Under the pieces are notes generated by a model. That model was not told where the DNA came from. It saw only the letters and a list, made by a program, of their open reading frames with translations, and ran no database searches. Below, piece after piece: positions 22,161 to 32,555 of a stretch of DNA of 64,000 nt (its first letter is position 1; every line of letters starts with the position of its first letter). The position numbers were made by a program, and so were the translations under genes. The DNA is from Diphasiastrum complanatum (taxonomy: Eukaryota > Streptophyta > Lycopodiopsida > Lycopodiales > Lycopodiaceae): positions 53,299,538 to 53,363,537 of the forward strand of contig CM055103.1 in the NCBI GenBank assembly GCA_029204225.1, in the 5' to 3' direction.

Positions 22161-23760
22161 ATGGCTTCCATTAGCAGCATCCAATCGAAGATATGCACAG
22201 ACAGTCCTTGAGGCAAACGGGTCGAATTTCTTGGCCTAGAAGCTAAAGACTTCACTCATCTTGAGAGGAGAACCTTTATGCTCTTGGGTGAATGGCACCG
22301 AAAAGATGCCAACCAACACAAGCAAAGAACTTCGAAAATGGAAGGAGAAGAACGACAAAGCAGTAGTTGTCATCTCCTCTTCCATCGAAGACAGGCATCA
22401 CCCTCGACCTTGCATCAATTTCCAATGCCAGAAAGATGGGGGATGCACTCATCAGCAGATTTCAGACCAAGTCACGCAATCAAATCATGCATCTAGAAGA
22501 TCAGCTTACCTATCTAAGATGGGACGACAAAGATCTCACCAACTTCATCAGAAAAATGAAGAACTTGTTCCTGTCATCACACAATGCTGGAACAAAGCAC
22601 ATAGTCTCACAAGAGAAGCAGCTCAGCTACCTGCTATGTTCCCTACCAAGATCATTCCAAACTACCCGGACCCTACTGGCAAAAGATCCTGCCATGATCT
22701 TTGACAAGGCCATCATCGACATCAAGGAAGAAGTTGAAGCTAGAGAGCACTATGACGACAAGAACGAATCTGATCAGGCTCTCTATAACAACAAAGATCA
22801 ATCGAAGAAGAAGACTCATCCTAAGAGGGAGTCAGGAAGAAGACATGACCAAAGTCAGTAGAGAGAGGGAGATCAGAAAGGAAGGAACAAGAACCAGCAA
22901 CAAGGCAGTAACAAGAAGACATGCGATAGATACAGACATGATGGCCACACGGTGGATAAATGCTGGCTGAATCCAAAAATCGAGTGTATACATTGTTACA
23001 AGAAGGGACATGCAGCCATGGGTTGCTATCAGAATCCACAGAACAAGAGAGCTCAAATGGTACATCACATGAAGAGGAACCAGAATCCTCCAAGATGGCT
23101 GAAGAACGAGCAAGCAGAAACTCTACTACATATTTATGCACTGATGTGTGTGCTACATCATCGACCGACTTTCAAGAAGTCGTTCTTGATTCAGGTGCAA
23201 CGTCACATTTTGTGACAACTAGACAGATCGTAGCTGACTTTCGACAAACTAATTCCTCCAGCTATATAATCCTAGGAGATGGATCAAGACACAAAGTGAA
23301 CGGAACTGGAGTGTTGTGACTCAACATCAACGGCAGAGACAGAAGACTGGATGATGTCTTGTATGTGCCTACACTACAGAAATATCTACTATCAGTTGCA
23401 AGGATAGCAGATGTAGGCATGCGTGTGATATTCACCAATGAAACATGCAATGTAGTTGATGCCAGCACCAGTACTCTCATCACTAAAGGGAGAGGCAACT
23501 TATATCATTTGAAGGTACGCCTATTGACAAAGCAGACTCATCAAGTCCATGAGTCGATGGACATTCTAATGGCATAGGAGACTATGTCACATGAACCCAA
23601 TGGCGCTATACAAGGCCAGCCAGCACGGTGCATTCATAGGAGTAAGCATCAAAGATGCAAATCTGACATCCTCTGACACATGCAACAAGGGCAAGATGTC
23701 ACGTACACCCTTCACCAAGGATTCCTCCTGTGAACTAGATCCAGGTTGATTCATTTTCGC
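22161..23760 (+). pseudogene. Copia family A gag-protease-preintegrase region, copy 1
   Basis: Starts with MASISSIQSKI and runs in shifting frames through a Copia gag domain (HLEDQLTYLRWDDKDLTNFI), a basic region, two CCHC zinc knuckles (22920-22970 and 22984-23027), the aspartic protease site LDSGATSHF near 23190 and the pre-integrase motif WHRRLCHMNP near 23570-23600. Compared with copy 2 it has a 4-base insertion after residue 13 of gag, a CAG-to-TAG stop at 22859-22861 and a TGG-to-TGA stop after the protease. It ends abruptly near 23750; integrase, RT and the 3' LTR are missing. Confidence 0.93.
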
Positions 23761-23849
23761 ATCTTTCATGATCTTTTCATACCATTTTTGTAAAGAACAC
23801 TAGGGACAATCCTCTAAGATGAGGATAGGAAAACACAAGAGAGACTGTG

Positions 23850-24277
23850 GAGGAAAACCGCCCAACCAAACCTAGATCCCTCCTGGAGAATCCTCCTGGA
23901 TCTAGCCTCCAAGCCATGCCAATGTGACAGCAAGAGGAGAAGAGCTCATTAGGTAACCTAGACCAAGTCGTCGATGGGATAGTCTCTACCTCAATATATA
24001 GAGAGTAGGATCATGTGCATGAGCACATGCAATCCCCATGCTGGTCAACTATAAATAGGTCACAGCTCTACATAAATACCTCCTGCCTATATCAATCACA
24101 CGTACATGCATTACTCCATATGTCTCAATTAGAGTGTTTGGTCCTCTCAAGGTCATTAGTCACCAACAGGCTTTGACGTGGAATAAAATCTAGGCGTGAC
24201 CAATAAACTCGAACACTGGAGGGCCGATTTACCATATTAGGACTATTCCAGGTCCTTAACCGAATATGGTCATAACA
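23850..24277 (-). mobile_element. Diverged LTR related to the LTRs at 54.5 and 58.1 kb
   Basis: Shares with those LTRs the stretch AACC.CCC..CCAAACCTAGAT.CCTCCTGGAG..TCCTCCTGGA and, at the right end, the series ending CATAACA, which aligns with the GACGTAACA end of the other two. In minus orientation it starts TGTTATG. It directly abuts a minus-strand Copia integrase fragment, so it may be that element's 3' LTR after an internal deletion, or a solo LTR. Confidence 0.55.
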
Positions 24278-24284
24278 ATTTTGG

Positions 24285-25255
24285 TACCTTAGATTCAGGT
24301 GATTCACTTCTTGGAGTGTATTAGTCCTAAGGAGTGTCCAAGAATCGTCTCTTGCTTCCAGCAGGTTTATCTTTTGTTGCACCTATCGGCAAATACCTTC
24401 CTCTTGGTGGTGTTCTCTCATACTCACATTCTCGAGCCTCATCTTCATGTGCATCAACCTGTGGAGCTTCTTCATCATCTTCTTCCAAGATTGTGGGAAG
24501 TCTCTTGATGCTTTCATCACTTGCATGGTCTTCGTCCTCAAACCTATGCAACTCATCAAATATGACGCCCTTACTAATGTGAATCTTATTTATCACAAGA
24601 TTAAAACACCTATATGTATTTGTCCTCTATCATAGCCCACAAAGATGCACTTGATTGCTTTAGCATCAAGCTTGTTTCGCTCCTCCTTTGGCACGTGTAC
24701 ATAAGCTTTACACCCAAATACTCAAAACTTGTCAATTTTAGGCTCCCCATAAATGCTTCTTCAAAAATTACTTTGGCACCGCAACTATGAGACTCTTATT
24801 TTTCAAGAACGTTGCGGCATTGCACGCTTTTGACCAAAAATAATTTGGTAAGCCCATCTGCTTCATCATGGAGCGTGCACTCTCCATAATGGTTCTATTC
24901 TTTCTTTTTGGTACACCATTACTATGCAACATGTGTGATTGAGTGAATTGTCTTTTGATGCCATGTTCCTTGCAAAAGTCTTCAAAATTATCTGATTTCT
25001 ATTCGTCCCCTCTATATGATCTAAGCACTTTGAATCGTGCATCCAGTTGGTTCTCCACTAAAGCCTTAAATTCTTTGAAGTGAGAAAAAGTATTAGATTT
25101 CTTCTTCGAGAAATATATCCATGTCCTCCTGGAGTAATCATCCATGAAAGTCATAAAATAATAGGCTCTCCCCATCGACTTGGTTTTCATTGGACCGCGG
25201 AAGACAAAGTACTAGTTTGGCTCATCAGTTTTGGCCAAAATTTTGCAAGCATGTT
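24285..25255 (-). pseudogene. Copia integrase fragment
   Basis: Minus-strand frames from 25220 downward read GPMKTKSMGRAYYFMTFMDDYSRRTWIYF and KEFKALVENQLDARFKVLR-YRGDE (integrase core with its first two acidic residues). They continue with HGIKRQFTQSHM, NGVPKRKNRTIMESARSMM, LPNYFWSKACNAA and then an acidic hinge (FEDEDHASDESIKRLP, EDDEEAPQVDAHEDE) ending near 24330. This is the usual Copia order integrase-then-linker before RT, but RT is missing. Frameshifts and stops (near 25000 and at 24960) kill the frame. Confidence 0.92.
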
Positions 25256-25309
25256 CAGACTATAAAAATAGCTTTCAAAATTCTCGACAAAGGTTTCCGA
25301 CCAATGGTG

Positions 25310-25590
25310 TAGCTCGGTGAAGGTTCTGAAGGTCAATTCTTGCCTAAGTGCATCCTTCGCCTAGGTACTGCATTTAATGAAAATTTTCAGGATATGAACC
25401 TATGTCCAACCTAATGTTGGCATTCTGAATCCATCTATCAGGTCGGCGAAGGTTCATAATGATGTTATCATGCTCGGCGAAGGTTCAAAACAAGTACTTA
25501 TTCTACAAGATAACCTTCGCCCAACTCAATATAAGTAAATTTGAACTGGATGTATAATCTGGCAAATCGGCGAAGGTTCCTATGAATGTT
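25310..25590. repeat. Scattered GGCGAAGGTTC motifs
   Basis: The 11-base motif GGCGAAGGTTC, or a one-base variant, occurs near 25314, 25443, 25473 and 25565. The reverse form CCTTCGCC occurs near 25350 and 25523. They lie just beyond the integrase end of the minus-strand Gypsy at 25.8-27.4 kb, where its 3' untranslated region or LTR should be. Confidence 0.7.
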
Positions 25591-25822
25591 TGTTCAATAT
25601 CTGACTGAAAACGTGATTTTTAAAGTCATTTTCTTTCAAAACTTGATTCTTGAAAATACTTTTCTTTCTCTTTTTCTTATCTGATGATTTTTTTTACTTT
25701 TGCTCATCATTCTTTTTTTTTTTCTCTTTTTTAATACTATCTTTTCCAAAAAAAGAATCAACAAGTAGTGAAAAATGACAAAATTTGTAAAACAACAAAA
25801 GTAAAATTAAGGAGATTTTTTA

Positions 25823-27365
25823 TCATGCTAGTTGAACTGGCTGCCAAAACTTGCATAGTTGGCTTCCATTCACTACAGTGTCAAATCCTCTGCCATCCAA
25901 GTGCTCCAAAATAACTGCTCCGTATGATAGTATTTCTTTCACTTTGTATGGCCCTTCACCTGTAAATTTCAGTTTACCTTTGATCAATTTGGTCTTATAC
26001 ATCAAAGCTAGATCTCCTTCCTTCAAATCTTTTTCATGCCATGCCTTGCGATGAGATTTCTCTACTGCTAGTGCATGGACTACCATCAATCTGGTTTCAC
26101 AAAGTTTTTGCAAAGCCTCATGATGCATTTGTAAAGATTTCACATCATCCAAACGTTTCGTTGCAAAAATTCGATCGACATAACAACATCTTGACCATAG
26201 ACAAGTTGAAATGGTGTATGATTCATGATAACTTTATAAGTTGCTCTAAATGCCCATAATGTTGCATGAAGTTTATGTTCCCAATCAGAACGACTTGCTT
26301 CAACTGTTTTTGTCATAATATTGCAGAGAATCTTATTGGAAGATTCTGCTTGTCCATTACCCCTCGGATAATACGGAGTACTAAACCGATGTATAATGAA
26401 AAAGTCTTCCAACAGACACTTGATTGTTTCATTGACAAAGTGTGTTCCACAATCACTTACGATCTCGATAGGACATCCAAATCTAATAATGATATTCTGG
26501 TGTAAGAAGTTAGTTGTAGACTTTGCATTGGCAACTCGAACTGCTTTTGATTCGACCCACTTGGTCATATAATCTGTTGCTACGATGATATATTTGGCTT
26601 GAGGTCCTCTTGTCGCAGGATGAATAGACCAACATAGTCAAGTCCTCATTTCTCAAACGGTGCTTGCAATAAAACCGGATGTAAAAGTTCATAATTCTGC
26701 TTCGTAGGATGACGTGCTCGTTGACATACATCACATGACTGAATAAAGTTTTTGGTATCCTTATGAAGTGTAGACCACCAACACCTTGATTGTAAAATTT
26801 TACAAACAGTGATATCAATTGAAAAATGTCCAACTCCCATCCCATCATGTGAAAACATGATTAGATCAAGTACTTCGCATGGTAAAACACATCTTTTCAA
26901 AATATCATACATAAAATGATGATACAATTGACCTGCAATCAATTGATAAGGTTGCGGCTTCACAATCAATTGTTTCTTTTGAACTTTTGTCAGAGAGTCG
27001 TTAGGTTGACCTAACATCAAATATTCAACAATATCTGCTGCCCACTCAAGTACTACTTCAACAAAAAATAACGCAGCATTTGGTAGTTCATCATCCACTT
27101 TAGTGTTGAGTGGTGTTGTTTGGATTCTTGAGACATGATAAGCAAGATAATGTTGTTTACCTTTTCAAACCAGAACTCGAAAATCAAATCCAGTTAGTAG
27201 TAGTAGTCATCTTGCAATGCGTCCCGTATGACATGTCTTGTTTACTAGATAAAATAAATACAAAATGTGTCGCCATTAGATAATGTCAAAATTTCTTCAT
27301 GGAAAATACCATGGCCAACGCTTTTCCTTCTGTTGTAGAGTAATTAAATTGTGTGACCAACTTTT
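25823..27365 (-). pseudogene. Gypsy RNase H-integrase fragment
   Basis: Reading 27365 downward on the minus strand: RNase H end (YSTTEGKALAMVFSMKKF, stop, HYLMATHFVF; then IARW and KGKQHYLAYHVSRI), a linker, the integrase zinc-binding region (H-H then CDVCQRARHP near 26720), the integrase core (TKWVESKAV, SDCGTHFVNE, YYPRGNGQAESSNK) and the C-terminal domain (KGKLKFTGEGPYKVKEIL, HLDGRGF, LCKFWQPVQLA). The order is Ty3/Gypsy. Several frames are joined by shifts; the TGA at 27288-27286 stands where CGA (Arg) is expected. Close relatives lie at 13.5-14.1 kb and 52.7-53.5 kb. Confidence 0.93.
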
Positions 27366-29470
27366 GCTAGTGGATACTTGCTTAATATAAAAAAATTCTC
27401 AAAAGGTGGAGGGAGGTGGTGCCCAACTTGACGACTCAATGCTTTGCATGTGTGGATGATTGATGTGATGTGATAATTCAGGACATAGTTTATATGTTTG
27501 ATAATTCATGCAATGTTTATTTCTTCCTTATATTTAAGGGAGACATCAAGAGTAGTTCACATTCCAATGGTGTTATCCTTGTCTAATTAGCTTTGTGTTT
27601 TCACATTGGAGAGTGGACAGTGCCTTAACGGGTAGCCCTTATAGACCTTGTCAGGTAGCCCTTATAGACCCTCCTTAGGATAAACGAATTCAAACTTTAA
27701 TTTGAGCTTTTTAATGAACAAGTTTTCTACCCATCAAGTCCCTTCATCCCTAGGGTGATGGAGGATGTAAGAGAGAGCTTGGTTGCAGCTACTCCATTCA
27801 AGTTTTAGTGAAGCTTAGGCTCCACCATCATCCAAGAGTGATCGAGTATTGAGTAATGGCATGGCTCAACTCTTCCAACTCTTACTACTCTTGGAGATGG
27901 GTGGGGATCCCAATCTGCCATGCTAGAGCAAAGGTTACAAAAGGGTTACCCAAGTCATCTCTCTCTCAATCACCCTTGGATGATGGTGGAAACCAACATG
28001 CTAGAAAGTTGCAGTGAAGCTATCCCTCAAAGCCTTTTCTTGGCCTCCAACACCCTTGTCTAATTGTGCACAACCTATCATGCCAAAGCAACAATTGCAC
28101 ATATGCTCATCCTAACCTATGGACAATTTATAAGTGCATTAAGGACAACATGAATTTGACCTTATCTACAACTATGATACATGCGAGGACACCCATGGGT
28201 GATTACCTTATATCTTTTACTACTCACAAGTCATAAATAAGGCCATAGCCTTCCATAAGTAAGAAGGAATCACACCTAATTGATCTCGAAAAGGATGGAA
28301 AACAAATATACATACATTGGTAATTTTATATTCAACCTGCATGATAATCTGCAAATTGACAATCAAGAAGACAATGTTATAAATCCCAATAGACCAACAC
28401 TCCAAGCTTCATCTTCAACTATCTACAAAGACCTAACGACCACACAATGTAATCTAAACTCTCTCTCTCAAAATAAAGGGGACATAATTAAGTGCATGTA
28501 CTTATTCTTATTTACAAGTGGTACTTGACAATTGACTAGCCCCTCATGGCCAATTTTTACTCATATTTTAAAAAACTTCCAATGCAAAATGCTAATATGT
28601 TGTGATAACATTACTTTTAAGAAAGTGTTTTCACATTGAAGAGGAATAAATGAGAAAGAGCCCAAATACTCTCGAGTCTTCAAATAGTTTTGCCCACCAT
28701 AAGTGGCCTTCCCTAGGTGCCATTTATCCCTAGGCGACACCATAAGTCTCAAAATTAATCTATTTGTGAAATTAAAATATATTAAATTTCACAATTTAGA
28801 TAGAGAAGTCATTGATGTCTCAAAAATAATGCTAACATGGAATAAGTGGATATGCCGAGTGAGGTCACTAGTATGTTCACTTAAAGCCCGATAAATAAGT
28901 GGATATGCCGAGTGAGGTCACTAGTATGTTCACTTAAAGCCCGATAACTGGTGAGACCAAGGTCCCTATTCCAATGGAACTAGTTACCACATTGTCCAAA
29001 TTCAAATTAAGGCCAATTGAAGTTTCCCTTCTATGTGAAAACTACTATCGTGTCAAGGCTAGTTGGCAAGCATTTGTTGTTCACCTATTTAGTTTAAAAT
29101 TAGCATTATTAACTTCGTGCCACCAGATTAGCCCTTGTTATCATTAATTTTTTAAAAAAATCGGGGTTGAGGTTGTGCATCATTTTGTTTGGACTTTTAT
29201 GCTATGTTGACTTTGAAATTGAAAGAGACTTTAGCACCAATGGACCAAATCTGTTCAGGATCTAAGGGCACAAAGGACAATGAAAGACCTTCAACCATGG
29301 TACTCAAGCTTGTTATAGGCACACCGATTTGGCTAGCTCAAACTCTATTTCAACTTTTATGGCACATATTAAAAAGTTTATTACTATTTCAATCCTCCCA
29401 ATTAGCAATTTTTGATATACAGGCTTATTATTAAAGGTATGATAAGTTGCCCATAATGGAAAAACCAAAA
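27366..29470. other. Intergenic region without a supported gene
   Basis: Only short frames with no recognisable product. Two small structures are visible: GGTAGCCCTTATAGACC repeated at 27631 and 27654, and an inverted repeat of about 21 bases (CCACCATCATCCAAG.GTGAT) near 27822-27842 and 27968-27989. A perfect 53-bp tandem duplication lies at 28841-28946. Confidence 0.4.
28841..28946. repeat. Perfect 53-bp tandem duplication
   Basis: Copies 28841-28893 and 28894-28946 are identical (AATAAGTGGATATGCCGAG ... AAAGCCCGATA). A related sequence, ATAAGTGGAGATGCCGCC, occurs once more near 33195-33212, so the unit belongs to a dispersed repeat. Confidence 0.95.
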
Positions 29471-29479
29471 GACAAAATA

Positions 29480-29610
29480 GGTCCATCACCATGGGGCTTA
29501 TAACAATTGTTGACTACCACCAAAAAGGTGCAGGCTCGAATCCCGACCACTATAGAGTAATATCCAAGGAGCTTAGCTCCGTAAATGGCATTGCCAAGTA
29601 GTACTTGTTA
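29480..29610 (+). repeat. Possible tRNA-derived SINE fragment
   Basis: GCTCGAATCCCGACC near 29533 is one base from the internal B-box of tRNA genes (GTTCGAATCC). GTTGACTACCACC precedes it, where the anticodon-arm region would be. A second fragment at 32475-32555 on the opposite strand shares GTTGACTA and GCTCGAATCCC.ACC. Two similar tRNA-like pieces suggest a SINE family, but no tail or target duplication was identified. Confidence 0.35.
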
Positions 29611-29699
29611 TATATAAAGACCACTAGTTGCTTAACATGTATGAAAAAAAAGGGGCGAGAGGAAATAGATGCCAAACAAAACCAAGCTATGGAAACGTG

Positions 29700-30373
29700 A
29701 AAAGGTGATCAATCACATATTCCATGATGGCTGATGTAAATAAATAATGCAAAAAAGACAAAATACGAGACTATTTCAAGAAAAGCAGACAGCACATGGT
29801 CAGTTTCATGGCGAACCAGACTAATTCCCACACAAATTGTACGATCCAAGCTTTTCATGTTGACAAGATAAGCGAACTCTCACCGCTGCTTGATCTTGGT
29901 CGTCTAAGGATGCAGATCGAATCATTGTATTAAGTTAAAGCAAACGTTTGCTAGTGAAAATCATCCTTTTCATACAAGTAAAAACATCATACACTCAATA
30001 TCAACAGAGGCAGCAACTTAAATGAAGAAATCGACCTTGATAATCCATTACAGATGTCTTTACAAAAGGTCTTAACAATTTCACACACAGAAGTACCCGC
30101 TAGAGGCCTGCTACCTTTATATCAGACTGAAGATCAAGCGTTCACACGTACAAATACTTGAGACGTTATCAAAGTAACCAGAATATTCAGCGTGTAGGCT
30201 ACAAACGTTAAAAAAGTGCATTAGACGGCATCCTGCCATCAAATCTTTCAATCTTGCAAGAGAAAAGATCCACTGCATAAGCTTGAAATTTAGAAAATCC
30301 TGAGCACAATAAGTCGCTTCCAGCCATGAGAGGCAAAAGTGACTGCACAGCCGATAAGAATCGTTGTCTGACT
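29700..30373 (-). other. Likely 3' untranslated region of the A20/AN1 gene
   Basis: Sequence downstream of the A20/AN1 stop on the minus strand, without coding potential. Extent not determined. Confidence 0.35.
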
Positions 30374-30907
30374 TCATATCTTCTCAATCTTCTCAGCTTT
30401 CACGACTGGATTTTCCTTTGAGATGGCATCTCTTCCGGCGGCCTTATAGTCGAAAGTACAGTTATGCTTGTCAGAGTAACGATGTAACGAGCAGAAAATA
30501 TCTCCGCAGCGACATTTGAAGCCTGTTAGGCCAACACGCTTATTACATGAAAGGCAACGGTTAACGGGACGAGATGGAGTTGCATCTTGTAAAACTTGTA
30601 GAGATTCCTTCTTGGATTTGGTGACTGGTGCCACAACGACGACAGGTTTGTCTTCCAATAATCTGTCAACTGGATCTGGTCTCTCTGCAAGGTGAGGAAT
30701 CAAGGCAGAGATTGATATCTTTTCTGAAGCAGCCTTTGCAGAAGACGCCATAGCTTGCGTCATGACAACATCCGTGTAGCACTTCGAACACATGTTCATG
30801 GTTGCCTTGCTACCAAAAAAGCCGCAATTATTTGCACAATATATTGGCCCCTCGGGCGGCTGGCAACCCGTCTCTTCCTGGTCCAACTTCCAGCTTTCCT
30901 GGGCCAT
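30374..30907 (-). CDS. SAP: Stress-associated protein with A20 and AN1 zinc fingers
   Basis: A single uninterrupted frame of 177 residues, the usual size and intronless coding structure of plant SAPs. The start MAQESWKLDQEETGCQPPEG is characteristic of the family. A20 finger: Cys24, Cys28, Cys40, Cys43 (C-x3-C-x11-C-x2-C). AN1 finger: Cys118, Cys121, Cys132, Cys134, Cys139, His142, His148, Cys150, all present. The linker (45-117) is low in conservation. SAPs are cytosolic/nuclear proteins that bind ubiquitin chains through A20 and are induced by cold, salt, drought or ABA in other plants; that role here is inferred from the family. A CAG|GTGATG donor-like site on the minus strand at 31416 and a pyrimidine-rich AG just before the ATG (about 30919) would fit the 5'UTR intron common in these genes. 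The gene looks intact. Confidence 0.96.
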   Translation of the reverse strand: MAQESWKLDQEETGCQPPEGPIYCANNCGFFGSKATMNMCSKCYTDVVMTQAMASSAKAASEKISISALIPHLAERPDPVDRLLEDKPVVVVAPVTKSKKESLQVLQDATPSRPVNRCLSCNKRVGLTGFKCRCGDIFCSLHRYSDKHNCTFDYKAAGRDAISKENPVVKAEKIEKI

Positions 30908-30918
30908 TGAATGGCTCC

Positions 30919-31416
30919 TTAAGAAAAGTTAACAAAGTGAAAAGTTTGCAGGCAACTCACCACTAATGGACGAACACAAATTGGTAACACTGCGATAGAA
31001 TCGAAATGTGTGTATGGAACTAGATCGTGCGGACAGAAACCGTGAATACTTCACCAAATAAGAACACGGAAGGAATGCCTATTGCCGAGTTGAATAAGAA
31101 GCATGGTTGGCAGGTTAAAACATTGCTTTTAAACCTGAACTTTCCAATGACTATTTGCTTCACGTCTAAGCTAAAATCCGAACTGATATCAGCAAATCTT
31201 TTCAAAGTCCAGAAGTATGCACCAGCTGTCAGGATATCTGTCTTCGAAGTTCGAAGAAAGAACTGGCCAACACAAAGACGTCAAAGCGAGCAAGAACACC
31301 ACATTCGAATAACAAAACCTTGAATCAGAGATTCATTAACAAAATACTTTGGTCTCAATTACTGCAACGCTTACTCTTAAGATACAGTTTGCTGCTTAGA
31401 GGGTCACGGTCATCAC
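30919..31416 (-). other. Candidate 5'UTR intron of the A20/AN1 gene
   Basis: On the minus strand GAGGCAG|GTGATG gives a good donor at 31416. The acceptor TTTTCTTAAG| just upstream of the ATG is less standard (AAG). A leader exon would then lie upstream, ending at 31417. This is inference from splice-like sequence only. Confidence 0.3.
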
Positions 31417-31599
31417 CTGCCTCTGGACACACAAAAACACTGATCATACGAAGAAAAGAAAGGGCGCAAAGGGGATTGCCAGAGGAGCTGGAGTTTGGCC
31501 ACCAAGATCACAGTCGCTCTGTTGCAACGAAATCGAAAAAGTCGAGAGGTTTCTTCCCATTAAATCACCTCCAGCGCACATCGCATATGTGCGGAAAGC

Positions 31600-32130
31600 A
31601 AAATCAAAGCAAGACCAACCAAGTGCAGGGGCCGGATCGGGACACAGCGGGGTATAAGAGCAGGCTCCCGACGCGGCGAGAAAGATCCAGCACCCCGCTC
31701 TCGTCCACACAGAGGCGCGTCAATGGGGCAGGAAAGGGACGCGAACGCGCACAACCTGAGAGTCACAAAAAAGGCAAGAAAACAAAGGCAGCATTAGGCC
31801 ATGGAAAGACGACCAGACTGCTTTCTTGGCTATGGCGATGCCCCAAAAACAGCCCAATGCGCAAGAAAAGTAGCAAGCAAGACGCCACAGAAAAGGAGAG
31901 ATGCCTTCCAACAAGGGCCCCGCTCTCGTACCTGCCCACTTTGCCACCGCCTACAGTCGGTCACCTTGCCGGTGACTATTCCGTTTCGGGCAGACGGCGA
32001 CGGGCAGAAGGCCGGCGATTCCGTCATCGGGCCCCATGCCCTGAATTCGCCATGCATGATGCATGCCATGTGGTATGCATGATGCATGGCATGTGATATG
32101 GCATCTTATTCCACCACATGCCACGTGGCC
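31600..32130. promoter_or_regulatory. GC-rich upstream region of the A20/AN1 gene with TATA and G-box
   Basis: This is the only long GC-rich island in an otherwise AT-rich neighbourhood. It contains GGGGTATAAGAGC at 31649-31661, a good TATA box in plus orientation, followed by CG-rich sequence. A perfect G-box CCACGTGG lies at 32121-32128. The region probably drives the minus-strand A20/AN1 gene, and the plus-oriented TATA hints at divergent transcription. Open frames crossing it are likely to be by-products of its composition. Confidence 0.5.
32050..32128. promoter_or_regulatory. RY-motif (CATGCATG) palindrome cluster next to a G-box
   Basis: CCATGCATGATGCATGCCATG at 32050-32070 is followed by TATGCATGATGCATGGCATG at 32074-32093. 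Each contains two ATGCAT cores, and CATGCAT is the seed-type RY element bound by B3 factors. CACGTG follows at 32122-32127, an ABRE/G-box core. Close pairing of RY and G-box is known from ABI3-regulated plant promoters; the link to the A20/AN1 gene about 1.1 kb away is inference. Confidence 0.6.
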
Positions 32131-32382
32131 GGACGTACCAAACATCCGTCTAAACGTCCGGTAAGTGTTACCATTACTGGGTGTTGAGCTGAGTAGTCGC
32201 CGTCTAGGGCCGTTAAGTGGCCATTGTGTAAAAATATGTGGGTCTTGAGGAAAGATGTGGCGCATCCGTTTGTCCGTTTGTCCATAAGAACTAGTTTCTA
32301 CCATAAGTTCAATTATGACAAGCGACAATAATATTAGGTTTTTTTTTTTTTAACACAGTTACGCAATTAGTGGTGGTTGGTT

Positions 32383-32434
32383 ATACACAACATATACAAT
32401 GTGGCAACATACACAACATATACAATGTGGCAAC
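32383..32434. repeat. Perfect 26-bp tandem duplication
   Basis: ATACACAACATATACAATG.. (26 bases) occurs at 32383-32408 and again at 32409-32434 without mismatch. Confidence 0.95.
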
Positions 32435-32474
32435 GCCATGTGGGCAACATCAAGTGAGGAGCAAGGTCCTAAGA

Positions 32475-32555
32475 TGTGATTACGCAGCGGTTGGGATTCG
32501 AGCTTTCCCTTGCCGGTCATAGTCAACAGCTCTACCCATATGTTGCGCTACAATG
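32475..32555 (-). repeat. tRNA-like SINE fragment, minus orientation
   Basis: Read on the minus strand: TGTAGCGCAACATATGGGTAG (A-box-like, as in GTAGCTCAG..GGTAGAGC), then GTTGACTATGACC, then AAGCTCGAATCCCAACC (B-box-like). Spacing is close to that of a tRNA gene, but the acceptor stem does not pair, so this is a tRNA-derived repeat rather than a gene. Confidence 0.4.

Noticed and set aside
31320-32096. Plus-strand frame of 258 codons in the GC-rich island
   Set aside because: The product is basic and low in complexity, without any known motif. Large frames are open on both strands because of the base composition, and it overlaps the probable promoter and leader of the minus-strand A20/AN1 gene.
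32475-32555. Functional tRNA gene on the minus strand
   Set aside because: A-box and B-box are approximate and the ends do not form an acceptor stem.
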